From assembly GCA_946497035.1 (NCBI GenBank), contig CAMMIW010000013.1, forward strand, positions 1-62,325: a DNA stretch of 62,325 bases, written 5' to 3'. A program made the translations under genes and the position numbers. The stretch's first letter is position 1. Every line of letters begins with the position of its first letter. Below, in pieces: positions 1 to 8,240 of the stretch. Origin of the DNA: an uncultured Eubacteriaceae bacterium (GTDB lineage Bacteria > Bacillota > Clostridia > Lachnospirales > CAG-274). Below the pieces are notes generated by a model. The model saw only the letters and a program-made list of their open reading frames with translations. It searched no databases and had not been told where the DNA came from.

Positions 1-1
1 T

Positions 2-262
2 GGCTCAATCTTAATAGGATGCTTAATTTTTATTTTAGTATCTTTAAAAAATAATGATACACCTAACAACATACCAAATAATACTGCATCTAGCAATTTA
101 ATAGAAGTGGCTAATAATAAAATATTTTATGCTACAAAGACTGGTACTAAATATCATTTAAAAGATTGTAGATATGTAAAAGACAAAAACAACTTAATAC
201 AATTAAATATTGATGATGAAAATTTTAAAAACTATGAACCTTGCTCTGTTTGTATAAAATAA
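2..262 (+). CDS. C-terminal part of a membrane-anchored protein with a Cys/His metal-binding-like tail (partial)
   Basis: An open frame runs in from the left edge and ends at TAA 260-262, leaving 86 residues; the start lies outside the window. The visible part begins with a hydrophobic segment of about 16 residues (a membrane anchor), then a polar Asn/Thr-rich linker, then a compact domain reading YATKTGTKYHLKDCRYVK and ending PCSVCIK. The pattern K-YH-x4-C ... PCxxC resembles the small zinc-ribbon-like domain found at the C-terminus of some competence and nuclease proteins of Firmicutes (the KYHxxxCRYL...PCxxC type). I infer an extracytoplasmic small domain; the full-length protein could be a nuclease or simply a lipoprotein-like anchor. 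Function is not established. Confidence 0.6.
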   Translation, partial: GSILIGCLIFILVSLKNNDTPNNIPNNTASSNLIEVANNKIFYATKTGTKYHLKDCRYVKDKNNLIQLNIDDENFKNYEPCSVCIK

Positions 263-311
263 TTTAATTGTATATTTATTATATAGTTTTGTATAAATAT
301 TATATTTAAAA

Positions 312-416
312 TGTCCCATTGCTTTTTAGGTATTTTTTAATACATAACATAGCTCTAGACCTTGAAAATGGCTCAATGGGACAATTTTACTCAATTTTTA
401 CACAAATGTCCCATTG
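312..416. repeat. Three alternating copies of TGTCCCATTG
   Basis: TGTCCCATTG occurs at 312-321, its reverse complement CAATGGGACA at 374-383, and a forward copy again at 407-416. The second and third copies can form a 10-bp stem with a 23-nt loop, or the first and second a stem with a longer loop, so the two structures are mutually exclusive. It could be a protein-binding array or an RNA switch-like structure; no gene is close enough to tell. Confidence 0.5.
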
Positions 417-514
417 CTCTGTCTTGTTTTTAGCTTTATTTTGGCTTTTTAAGGCTTGTTTTTTGTCCTTGTAAATTTTCTTCTAAAGCCACCTAAAGCC
501 CTGTTTACCTAGCT

Positions 515-564
515 TTGCAAGAATATTGCAAGACGTTGCAAGGCTTATATATTAAATCTTGCAA
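515..564. repeat. Helically phased TTGCAAG repeats (iteron-like)
   Basis: Direct copies of TTGCAAG start at 515, 526 and 536, spaced 11 and 10 bp, and an inverted copy CTTGCAA sits at 558-564. Spacing near one helical turn suggests a bound protein array, such as iterons of an origin or an operator. The element encodes RepA_N-type proteins, but those lie 5 kb away. Confidence 0.45.
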
Positions 565-618
565 TATCTTTATTTTGAAAATGCTATTTTTTATCTTTAA
601 ATTAATACTAAAATAAAC

Positions 619-664
619 AAAAGGCTTATAACCCTTGAAAACATGGGGTTACAAGCCTTTTTTA
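619..664. terminator. Bidirectional rho-independent terminator
   Basis: Arms of 15 bp (AAAGGCTTATAACCC and a copy of its complement with one mismatch) flank a loop of about 11 nt, with T tracts on both sides. It would terminate transcription coming from the conjugation remnant on the minus strand, and anything entering from the left on the plus strand. Confidence 0.75.
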
Positions 665-787
665 ATCTTAACTAAATTTTGTGTCCTATTTTTATTCAAT
701 TTTCATCTATTCTTTTTTTATATCGCCCCAAAACCTATGATTTATCGTCTTTTTCTATGTCTTTCTCTCACTTCTCACTCTTATTAT

Positions 788-2982
788 TTAGGACATAATT
801 TTTAGTAAACTACAATTTTCAAATATACTTTCAATTTCTGGACTTGCTAAAAAATCTTTTACATTTTGAGTAAGCCCTGTTGGAATACCACCATATTTAC
901 GTTGTCTTTTCCAATTCTCTATTGTGTAATTAGCTGTTTGTTTTTCTTTTAACTGTAAATGAATTTCGTCCATATAAGTCCTTGTTGCTACTTTTAAATT
1001 TCTATTTCTAGTAACCTTATTCCATATCTGGTCTTGAACAACTAACATTCCAACCTTTTTAAGTTGAGTTCCCAATTCTTTTATGTTAAAAGATATTAGC
1101 CTATTTTGTAAATTTACATTAGTTTTATTGTTAAAATAATCAAAATTACCTGTTGTATAAAGTTCTAATGCAACTGCTAAATTGTTAGCCTCATCTTCTC
1201 TTTGTTTTCTTATTAAGTTATATAAATCACTCAATAATGGTATATTTTCATCAGTAGGATTAGACATATAAGGTTGGTATACTAGCTTTATACATCTATC
1301 TATAATAGATTTTTCTACTGGATTTAAACCAGTTAAAAAAATTTGTTCAAAAAAAGCCAATAAAAAATCACTCTTTAATGATAAAGGATTGTCATCATCA
1401 GAGTAATTAAGATTTATATCCATTATATTAATATAATCTTTAGAAGTAGGGCTTATATTAATTACTTGTCCACCAAAAGCCTTTACAAGTGGAAAAAATT
1501 CATTTTCTGGGTCTGAAATGATAATATCATCATTTGTAGATAACATTATATTAGTTATTTCTCTTTTTGCCATAAACGATTTACCAGAGCCTGGCGTTCC
1601 TAATATTAGTCCATTGGGATTTTTTAACTCTTTTCTATCAGCTAGTATAATATTATTAGATAAAGCATTTAAACCATAATAAAGACTCTCTTTACTTTCA
1701 ACAAGTAATTCTTCTGTTGTAAAAGGAACAAATATAGCTGTTGAGGTTGTCATTAAACTACGTTGTATTTTTATAAATTATTTCCTATTGGTAAAGATGA
1801 ATTTAATGCTTGTTCTTGTTGATAGTTTAATGCTTTTAATTTTAAACTATGTTTTTGTACTACACCTTTTAAATAATTATTTATATCTTCAAGTTCAGAT
1901 TTATTTTTGCCAAAAGTAGTAATTATAATAGTTGCTAAAAATAAATGTTCATTTCTACTCTTTAAATTTTCCCAAACATTAGTAGTTTCTTCTATATTTT
2001 CTTGCAATTCTAAAGGCAGAATATCCATATCATACCTATTAGCAAATGCTTTTTGTTGATTTTTTATTTTTTGTGATTCAACTTCAACTTTTTTCTTTTT
2101 AGCAAGTTCTATTGCCTTTGACTGTTCAAAAGGTACTAAATGAATATTTACAAGTAATTTTCTATCTATTTCCAACAAATCTGCTAATATTCTGTCTTCC
2201 ATTTCATTAACATTAATTTGTAAATAAAATGTAGAAGCAATTTCTTTATCTAACTCAATATTAGATTTATTATTTTTGCTACACATAGGAGCTACAAAAT
2301 CTTTTGTTGTTAGCCCTGTATTTGTAATCAAATTAAAATCAAAATTAAAGCTTTCATCTTTATTTAAAATATTATGTAATAATTCTAGCCTTTCATATCC
2401 ATTTAAGCTTTCAGCAAAAACTCCCATTGTTTTAAAATTATTTATTACATCAAGTTCAATTCTTTCAAGGCTTTGTTTTGCTTTTTTATAATTATCTTCT
2501 TCAATAGAAAAAGTTAAATATTTTAGTTTTATAATACCATTATTTCCTTTTTCTAATTGATTTTTTAACATTTGGTAGTATTCTTTTCTTAAATATTCAA
2601 TATTATCATCTTTAGACTGCATATGAATTTTTTCTAAAAGTTCATTACCATCTGTTTTATTATTGAAAAAAGTTAATTGAACTTTTATTTTTTCATTAAA
2701 GTAATTTAAAAATTCACAATAAGAATTAAATATATTAGCTTTGTCTTCATTGTTAGCCAACATATAATTAATATCAAAAAATTTTACTGTTTTTGAATAG
2801 GTATCTCCAGCTTTACAAACACCATTTTTCAAAATTTCATCAAAAAAAAGCATACTTTGAGTACTATCTTTTGGACTTTTTTCATTAATTATTTTATTTA
2901 TTCTCTTTTTTTGTTCTTTTGTTAGTTTTAAGCCTTTTAACTTTTCATAATCAATATTTCTTTTTTTATGGAAAAATATCAT
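788..2982 (-). pseudogene. VirB4-like conjugation ATPase, frameshifted and C-terminally truncated
   Basis: Two adjacent frames together make one VirB4/TraE-type ATPase of Gram-positive conjugative elements. The N-terminal frame (1771-2982, 403 residues) carries the VirB4 N-domain and ends LPIGNNL. The C-terminal frame (788-1753) carries a Walker A loop GTPGSGKS and a Walker B region (IIISDPENEFF). Between them, reading -1 after the TTA codon gives L-I-K-I-Q-R-S-L-M-T-T-S, matching the family's usual I-x-I-Q-R-x-L-T-T-S join, so a single base was lost near 1764-1768. The C-terminus stops at IFENCSLLKIMS, about 70-110 residues short of typical family members, just where the element ends. No slippery heptamer occurs at the break, so I treat it as a dead gene. 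A good RBS (AAAGGAGTTG) precedes the N-terminal start. Confidence 0.85.
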
Positions 2983-2994
2983 ATTTCAACTCCT

Positions 2995-3348
2995 TTAATT
3001 TTTTATTTTAATAGCTTTTTCAAGTTTTCTTGTTAATAAACCTTTAGTATAAAAGTTTTCAGTTTTATAAACTTTAGGTTTGTTATTTTTATAAAAATAA
3101 ATAATATTTTTTATTTTATCTTCTAAATAAACTCCATCATCTTCGTAATAACCTAAAAATAAAATAGGAAATATAATTATAAAACTAATATACATAGCTA
3201 CTTCAGTTCCTATAATATCTTTTAAATTTGAAAAAATAACAAATATAAAAAAAGCAGATATTGATATACTTATTATCTGCCTTGTTGTAAAATTAAAATA
3301 TTTTTCTTTTATTTTTACTATATCTTTTGGCACAGTAACATATGCCAT
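2995..3348 (-). CDS. PrgI family conjugation membrane protein
   Basis: This 117-residue protein starts MAYVTVPKDIVKIKEKYFN and has two adjacent hydrophobic segments at about residues 25-45 and 50-68, followed by a charged tail. That layout, its size, and its place just before a VirB4 gene are typical of PrgI family proteins, VirB3-like inner-membrane components of conjugation channels in Firmicutes. RBS AAGGAGTGAT lies 3-4 bases before the ATG. Only 4 bp separate it from virD4 upstream; in intact elements a VirB6-like multi-span protein normally sits between the two, and it is missing here, consistent with a decayed element. Confidence 0.75.
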   Translation of the reverse strand: MAYVTVPKDIVKIKEKYFNFTTRQIISISISAFFIFVIFSNLKDIIGTEVAMYISFIIIFPILFLGYYEDDGVYLEDKIKNIIYFYKNNKPKVYKTENFYTKGLLTRKLEKAIKIKN

Positions 3349-3352
3349 AGTA

Positions 3353-5206
3353 TCACTCCTTAATTATGCTATCATCAATATTATCAACATCAGTTGTTAA
3401 TACTACACTATCATTTTCATTTATTAGAAGTTTATTGTCTTCAACTTCTTTTAAATATTTTCCAACATCAAATAAATTTTTATCATTATAATCAGCTAAT
3501 TTTTTATATTTTTTGTGTTTTGTTATATCAAATTTATTTGATAAAAAAGGGGGTACACCTCTTATTTGTACAATACATTTTCCATTATCTATTGTAGCAA
3601 GTTCACTTTCTGTTAAAAGTTCTCTACCTGTTTTTTGAAAGTTTGTTCCAAAACTAGGACTACTTCCTTTTGTATCAGAAGTAGTTATAAAATCAATAGT
3701 TTCTTTTCCTAAAAGTTCAGATATATCTTTAAGTGTAGATTTTTCTCCACCACCTAAAAATACCATTGTATCACAATTACCTATAATAGTTTCATCTTTA
3801 CCATCTTTATATAAAGATTTTAATTGACTTTTAGTTTGTAAAATAGGACAAGCACTAATTTCTCTACTTCTTATAGTAGCTATTAATTTTTCAAAATTAG
3901 GTATTTTGCCAATATTAGCAAATTCATCTAATAAAAATCGCACGTGAACAGGCAATCTACCATTATGTTTAATATCAGCTTTTTCACATAATATATTAAA
4001 AAGTTGAGTATACATAATTGATATAATAAAATTAAAAGTAGGATTTGTATCAGATAAAATAATAAATAAAGCTGTTTTTTTATCTCCTAAACTTTCTAAA
4101 TCTAAATCATCATAAGCAGTTAATTTTCTTAATGCCTCTGTATCAAAAGGGGATAACCTAACACCACAAGATACTAATATACTTTGTAATGTTTCTTTTG
4201 CTCCATTTCTATATTTTTTATACTGGCGAACAGCAAAATTGAAAGGGTCTTTTTCTTCTAAATCGTCCATAAGCAAATCAACTACATTTTTATCTTCTAC
4301 ATCTTCTCCTATTTTAGAATTATCAACCAATAAGAGTAAGGTTTCCATATTTTTCTCATCTTCTTCACATTCATACCATATATAACCTACTAAAGCTGTG
4401 TAATACATCTTTTCAGCATTAGTCCAAAAATCAGCATTTTGTCCATCAGCTTGAGTATTTGATATAAGAGTATCAACAAACGTTAGTATATCTTCTTCTT
4501 TTTTTATATAATTAAAAGGATTATAGTGCATAGATTTTTCAAAGTCTATTGTATTAAATATTTTTATATTATAACCATTCTCTTTTAGTATTTTACCACA
4601 TTCTAATACAAGTGTTCCTTTAGGGTCAGTAACAACATAGCTTGAGTGCATTTGCATTAAATTCGGCTTTACAAAAAATCTAGTTTTACCAGAGCCAGAA
4701 CCACCAATAACAACTATATTTTTATTTCTAGCAAACTTTATATCTTTAGGCTTAAAAAGTGTCATTCTTTCTGTTTCAGAAAAAATAACATTATTTTCAA
4801 ATTTTTCATCAATAAAATTTTTAGAATCATTGTTATTTCCCCAACGAGCAGAACCATATTCAATACCATTTTTTAATTTCCTTTTGGTTTTTGAAGAAAG
4901 TAATAAAAATAAAATAAGCATTATTACTATACTTAAAGATATATCAGATTTATTTAAACTAATAATGCCACCTTTTATAAATATAAGGTGTAGATTATCC
5001 ATAGCATAAGAAATTTTACTCAAACTATCTTCTTCTGGGCTTACTCTTACTATAAAACAAAATTTATTTAAAAATATAAATATTAATATACAAAATATAA
5101 TTAAATAACCTTTTTTACTAAATTTAAAAATAGTTTTTATATACTTGTTGTTGTTTATCTTTTTTATATATTTCTTAAAATTTTTTATATACTTATTTTT
5201 CTTCAC
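3353..5206 (-). CDS. VirD4/TraG (PcfC-type) type IV secretion coupling ATPase
   Basis: A 617-residue protein with two N-terminal membrane spans (about residues 32-52 and 88-104), a Walker A loop GGSGSGKT at residues 168-175 preceded by IVV, and a Walker B-like FLLDEFANIGKIPNFE, the signature of VirD4/TraG couplers. These hexameric ATPases bring the relaxase-DNA complex to the conjugation channel. The late motif QTKSQLKSLYKDG and the conserved GNCDTMVFLGGG region are also present. Length is normal for the family and the frame is intact, so this gene outlived its neighbours. It lies between pcfB and prgI in one minus-strand run. Its product probably has no partner channel in this strain unless another element supplies one. 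Confidence 0.9.
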   Translation of the reverse strand: MKKNKYIKNFKKYIKKINNNKYIKTIFKFSKKGYLIIFCILIFIFLNKFCFIVRVSPEEDSLSKISYAMDNLHLIFIKGGIISLNKSDISLSIVIMLILFLLLSSKTKRKLKNGIEYGSARWGNNNDSKNFIDEKFENNVIFSETERMTLFKPKDIKFARNKNIVVIGGSGSGKTRFFVKPNLMQMHSSYVVTDPKGTLVLECGKILKENGYNIKIFNTIDFEKSMHYNPFNYIKKEEDILTFVDTLISNTQADGQNADFWTNAEKMYYTALVGYIWYECEEDEKNMETLLLLVDNSKIGEDVEDKNVVDLLMDDLEEKDPFNFAVRQYKKYRNGAKETLQSILVSCGVRLSPFDTEALRKLTAYDDLDLESLGDKKTALFIILSDTNPTFNFIISIMYTQLFNILCEKADIKHNGRLPVHVRFLLDEFANIGKIPNFEKLIATIRSREISACPILQTKSQLKSLYKDGKDETIIGNCDTMVFLGGGEKSTLKDISELLGKETIDFITTSDTKGSSPSFGTNFQKTGRELLTESELATIDNGKCIVQIRGVPPFLSNKFDITKHKKYKKLADYNDKNLFDVGKYLKEVEDNKLLINENDSVVLTTDVDNIDDSIIKE

Positions 5207-5214
5207 AAAAACAC

Positions 5215-5700
5215 CTACCTTGAAATTTTATTAGTTTGTTTTTGCTTTTTCTCTTTTTGTTGTTCATTAACAATTTTTTGCTTTTGTTTTATTTTTTCAA
5301 AAATACTAATATTTTTATTATTATCTTTTTTATTAATTTCTGCTCTAAGTCTACTATAAACTTGTTCATATATTTCAGCTTTTCCACTATTAAAGAAAAA
5401 TGTGTATTTATTAGCATTTTTATCGTAAACTAAAGAATATTTTAATCCACAGTCTTTAGCAATTTTTTTAAAAGTTTTAAAATCTTTATTATTTAATTTT
5501 AAATTTTCTAAATCTATTTTAGATATAGAATTTTCAGTTTTAGCAAGTTGTTTTAAAGTCTTTTGAGGTTTAGAATTATATAATTTAATACTATTTATAC
5601 TTAAAAATTTAATGGTTTTAGTAAAATTTTTTAAAGTCATCTTTGAAGCCTCAAAAGAAATTTCTACTAGTTTTTTATTATTTTCATCTTGGATTGACAT
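5215..5700 (-). CDS. PcfB family (DUF3801) conjugation accessory protein
   Basis: This 161-residue protein has a central region (FKTFKKIAKDCGLKYSLVYD, followed by a segment ending FFFNSGKAEIYEQVYSRL) typical of PcfB/DUF3801 proteins, and a Lys/Gln-rich C-terminal tail. PcfB of plasmid pCF10 helps relaxosome docking with the PcfC coupler, and here too the gene sits directly upstream of the coupler gene (8 bp gap). It starts just after the repA stop, with no strong RBS of its own, suggesting translational coupling. Confidence 0.75.
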   Translation of the reverse strand: MSIQDENNKKLVEISFEASKMTLKNFTKTIKFLSINSIKLYNSKPQKTLKQLAKTENSISKIDLENLKLNNKDFKTFKKIAKDCGLKYSLVYDKNANKYTFFFNSGKAEIYEQVYSRLRAEINKKDNNKNISIFEKIKQKQKIVNEQQKEKKQKQTNKISR

Positions 5701-5703
5701 TTA

Positions 5704-6606
5704 TCAACTATAAGCCCTTTCATCATCTTTTAAATTATAAAATGCTCCAGAATAAATATCACTATTTACCCAATTACTATAATAATTACCCATAGTTGTT
5801 ACTGCATTATATATTGTTGAAAGTAAATAATTTTTCATATTTACTATTTTAGTTGTTGTTTGATTAATGCAAGTAATAATATATTCAATGTGTGATGAAT
5901 TTATTTTTAATATTCTTGATTTAAACAAGGCTGTTGAAACTTCATTATTTTTAGAAATCTTTATACTTTCTTTTTTAGAAGTTACTACCTCAAGCATTAT
6001 TTCAAGTATTTCATCTATTTTATCTTTATTGAAATTTCTTGAAGTAATTTCATCATAATAAATATTTTCTTTTAATATTTTCTCATAAATTTTTAATTCA
6101 TCTTCATCTGTAATTTTACTTTCAAAAATATTATTATTAAATATATTATTTTCTTCAACATCCACTTGTGTATTTTCAATATTACTTTCAACATAAGTAA
6201 TATTTTCATTTACATTAACATCTTTATTTTTTTCTAAAGATAATTTTTTTGCATTAACAACTTCTAATATTTCATCTACTTTTTGTGGATATATAAGATT
6301 TGGTTTACATAAGCCTTGTCTTTTTGAAATAATAAGCCCATAAGATTTTAATTCTTTCATAACTTTTATAGCAGTCGTTACACAACAATTTAATTCTGTC
6401 TTTACTTCATCATTAGTAAATATAATATATACATTTTCTTCACTATCAAACCAATTATTTTTAATAGATAATTTAACTCTATCAATAATTAAAGCATACA
6501 AAGTTTTAGCTTCAACAGACATTTTCTTATATTTTTCAGCTTTGAATAGAAATTTTGGTAATTGATAAAACCCTTTAGTATTTGATAAATCTTCTTTTTT
6601 TAACAT
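5704..6606 (-). CDS. RepA_N-type replication initiator of the conjugative element
   Basis: The protein (300 residues from this start) opens MLKKEDLSNTKGFYQLPKFL and carries the winged-helix RepA N-terminal domain (FKAEKYKKMSVEAKTLYALI, then TNDEVKTELNCCVTTAIKVMKEL as the recognition region). A second conserved block near the C-terminus (ITCINQTTTKIVNMKNYLLSTIYNA) resembles the RepA C-terminal domain of conjugative elements. I chose the ATG at 6606 over an upstream in-frame ATG at 6633 because GGGGGAGAAGT precedes it at the right distance. Such genes let integrative elements replicate after excision, or maintain low-copy plasmids. It is the first intact gene of the run leading into pcfB and virD4. 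Confidence 0.75.
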   Translation of the reverse strand: MLKKEDLSNTKGFYQLPKFLFKAEKYKKMSVEAKTLYALIIDRVKLSIKNNWFDSEENVYIIFTNDEVKTELNCCVTTAIKVMKELKSYGLIISKRQGLCKPNLIYPQKVDEILEVVNAKKLSLEKNKDVNVNENITYVESNIENTQVDVEENNIFNNNIFESKITDEDELKIYEKILKENIYYDEITSRNFNKDKIDEILEIMLEVVTSKKESIKISKNNEVSTALFKSRILKINSSHIEYIITCINQTTTKIVNMKNYLLSTIYNAVTTMGNYYSNWVNSDIYSGAFYNLKDDERAYS

Positions 6607-6625
6607 ACTTCTCCCCCATAAATAA

Positions 6626-6901
6626 TTAATCAAATATAGTTAATTTTTTCATAAAAATATTTTTTTCTAAAATTGAAAAATCAAGAAGTTTAAATTTTTT
6701 AAGCTCTTCTAAACATCTCAATATAACTTTTTCTGTCATATCGTTAGTATTAATTTCTTTTCTTAAAGAGTCTAAATTTATTTCATTAATATTTTTTTCA
6801 AATTTATTTAATAAAAAAGAATATAATACTTTACTTTTACAATTCATTCTTCTTAGAGTTTCATCTCTAAAAAGAATTTTAGGAATTAATAAATAATCCA
6901 T
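6626..6901 (-). CDS. Small RepA_N-like protein (possible truncated paralogue)
   Basis: A 91-residue protein with a clear RBS (AAAGGAGATTTTT before ATG). Its opening YLLIPKILFRDETLRRMNCKS follows the same plan as the RepA_N domain next door (tyrosine, hydrophobic P-K-x-L-F, then K-x-L-Y), and residues 40-85 look like a winged-helix recognition region. It ends before any C-terminal domain. It could be a truncated duplicate of the initiator or a small regulator derived from it. Confidence 0.55.
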   Translation of the reverse strand: MDYLLIPKILFRDETLRRMNCKSKVLYSFLLNKFEKNINEINLDSLRKEINTNDMTEKVILRCLEELKKFKLLDFSILEKNIFMKKLTIFD

Positions 6902-7224
6902 AAAAATCTCCTTTCAAATTTTTAAAATTATATAAATATATATGATATGAGTGTGTTACAGACAGCTATTGCTTCATAAAACGGCGATAAACGTCTACCG
7001 AATAAGTTTTCCCTTATTATTGAGTCTTGGCAAAATGTATATATCTTTATAAAAACACACAAATAACATAAAGATTTATCGCTCATTAAAATTAATCATA
7101 AAAATCATAGAAAAATAACTAACTTTAAGTCTTGGCGTACATTAAACTTGCTCATCAATAATAATTGTATCTGAACTTTACTCTATTTAGTTGTCAATGT
7201 ACAATAGCCTTTTTGGCTTTTAAA
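6902..7224. other. Non-coding region upstream of the replication genes with short repeats
   Basis: No gene is visible. AGTCTTGGC occurs twice as a direct repeat (7023-7031 and 7128-7136), and GCGATAAA (6984-6991) is matched by its inverse TTTATCGC (7075-7082). Lying directly upstream of two RepA_N-type genes, this is the most likely place for their promoter and for an element replication or transfer origin, but no known oriT core was recognised. Confidence 0.35.
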
Positions 7225-7272
7225 AACTCACAAGAAATAATATAGGAGAAAAGAGTTAAAATCTTGTGAGCT
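7225..7272. repeat. Inverted repeat CTCACAAG/CTTGTGAG with an RBS-like loop
   Basis: CTCACAAG and its exact complement CTTGTGAG flank a loop of about 30 nt that contains AGGAGAAA. A second hairpin follows at once. Together they resemble an attenuator or a conjugative-element origin region. Confidence 0.4.
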
Positions 7273-7286
7273 TGTAATAACAAAAA

Positions 7287-7352
7287 AAGCTCTTTACCCT
7301 TGTTACAAGGGAGATTTTACTTCCCCCCAACAAGTGGTAAAGAGCCTTTTTA
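7287..7352. repeat. Long hairpin GCTCTTTACC...GGTAAAGAGC
   Basis: A perfect 10-bp stem (GCTCTTTACC at 7289-7298 with GGTAAAGAGC) encloses a loop of about 37 nt containing a smaller repeat (TTGTTACAAGGG) and a run of C. T tracts follow the stem on the plus strand (CCTTTTT), and A residues precede it, so it could terminate transcription in either direction. Confidence 0.5.
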
Positions 7353-7521
7353 TACAAATGAAAATATAGATGAACTTTTATTGAGAAGACATATAGGCAA
7401 AAAAATGAGAAAAACAGGAAAGTATGATTTTAAATCTAAAAAACGTACAAAAAATCAAGATGAAAATTTTATTATTGCTTTTACAAACCTTTTAGATAAT
7501 ATATTTAAACAAGCTAAATAG
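7300..7521 (+). CDS. Small basic hypothetical protein of the element edge
   Basis: The frame would start at TTG 7300 and give 73 residues, with a Lys/Arg-rich middle (RRHIGKKMRKTGKYDFKSKKR) and an amphipathic C-terminus (FIIAFTNLLDNIFKQAK). No RBS precedes the TTG, which lies inside a hairpin, so the true start is uncertain and the N-terminal ten residues are doubtful. The C-terminal half reads like real protein. It may be a short element-borne gene or the 3' remnant of a longer one. I do not recognise a family. Confidence 0.3.
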   Translation: MLQGRFYFPPTSGKEPFYTNENIDELLLRRHIGKKMRKTGKYDFKSKKRTKNQDENFIIAFTNLLDNIFKQAK

Positions 7522-7545
7522 AGCTATATGTATAGCCCTATTTAA
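7519..7545 (+). terminator. Weak terminator after the small element-edge frame
   Basis: GAGCTATA and TATAGCCC form a short stem with one mismatch, followed by a T-rich stretch. It also sits directly beyond the ispD stop on the other strand and could serve both. Confidence 0.35.
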
Positions 7546-7555
7546 CTTTAATTTT

Positions 7556-8227
7556 TTAAAAAAACTTTAAATCTTCTTTTGTAGTTATTTTTATATTATT
7601 ATAGCTACCTTCTATTATTTTAACCTTTTGTCCAAAACTTTCTATAACACTTGCATCATCTGTAACAAAAATATTATTTTTTATAATATAGTCATAAGCT
7701 TCTTTTATTAAGCTATATTTAAAAGCTTGAGGGGTTTGAGCTAAATAAACATTATCTCTATTAGGTGTACTTTCTATAAAATCGTTATTACATATTTTTA
7801 TAGTATCTTTTGCCTTAACTGCCAAAATACACCCACTATAAATACTAGCATTTTCTATAACATCTGTTATACTTTTTTCATCTATAAAAGGGCGAACCCC
7901 ATCATGTATAACAACTATACTATCTTTATTATTTATATTATTTATATTGTTTATACCATTATAAACAGAATTTAAACGCTCTTCGCCACCTTCTACAATT
8001 TTTGTTATTTTTTTATAATTATATATATTTATTATATCATTTTTAAAATAATCTAAATACTCTTTATTTGTTACTATTATTATTTCATCAATATCATTAC
8101 AATTTTCAAATTTTTCTATTGTATAACAAACGATAGGCTTGTTATTTATTTTTATAAATTGTTTAGGTATGTTAGATCCCATTCTTTTACCTATACCAGA
8201 ACAAACAATAATCGCTATATTTTTCAT
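7556..8227 (-). CDS. ispD: 2-C-methyl-D-erythritol 4-phosphate cytidylyltransferase
   Basis: A 223-residue IspD. It transfers CMP from CTP to methylerythritol phosphate in the MEP route to isoprenoids, the precursors of the undecaprenyl carrier used by the wall genes upstream. The N-terminal nucleotide-binding loop SGIGKRMGSNIPKQF, the IHDGVRPFI motif, the KAKDTIK substrate lysine region and TPQAFK are all present. The C-terminus ends KITTKEDLKFF, a few residues shorter than the common EDL-x-x-A-E ending, next to the edge of the decayed element. It is the last gene of the murE-ispD operon, 13 bp after ftsW. Confidence 0.93.
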   Translation of the reverse strand: MKNIAIIVCSGIGKRMGSNIPKQFIKINNKPIVCYTIEKFENCNDIDEIIIVTNKEYLDYFKNDIINIYNYKKITKIVEGGEERLNSVYNGINNINNINNKDSIVVIHDGVRPFIDEKSITDVIENASIYSGCILAVKAKDTIKICNNDFIESTPNRDNVYLAQTPQAFKYSLIKEAYDYIIKNNIFVTDDASVIESFGQKVKIIEGSYNNIKITTKEDLKFF

Positions 8228-8240
8228 AAATAACCCTCTT

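Larger units (their letters stand above)
263..787. other. Non-coding stretch with several short repeats beyond the broken end of the conjugative element
   Basis: I see no convincing gene here. It holds three copies of a 10-bp motif TGTCCCATTG in alternating orientation (312-321, 374-383 inverted, 407-416), helically phased TTGCAAG repeats (515-564) and a strong bidirectional terminator (619-664). The VirB4 remnant ends immediately to the right. I infer this is the scar between the chromosome and the truncated element. Confidence 0.5.

Noticed and set aside
1754..1770. Programmed frameshift in virB4
   Set aside because: The join reads TTA TAA AAA TAC, with no X-XXY-YYZ heptamer, and the gene is also truncated at its other end. 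A plain deletion is simpler.
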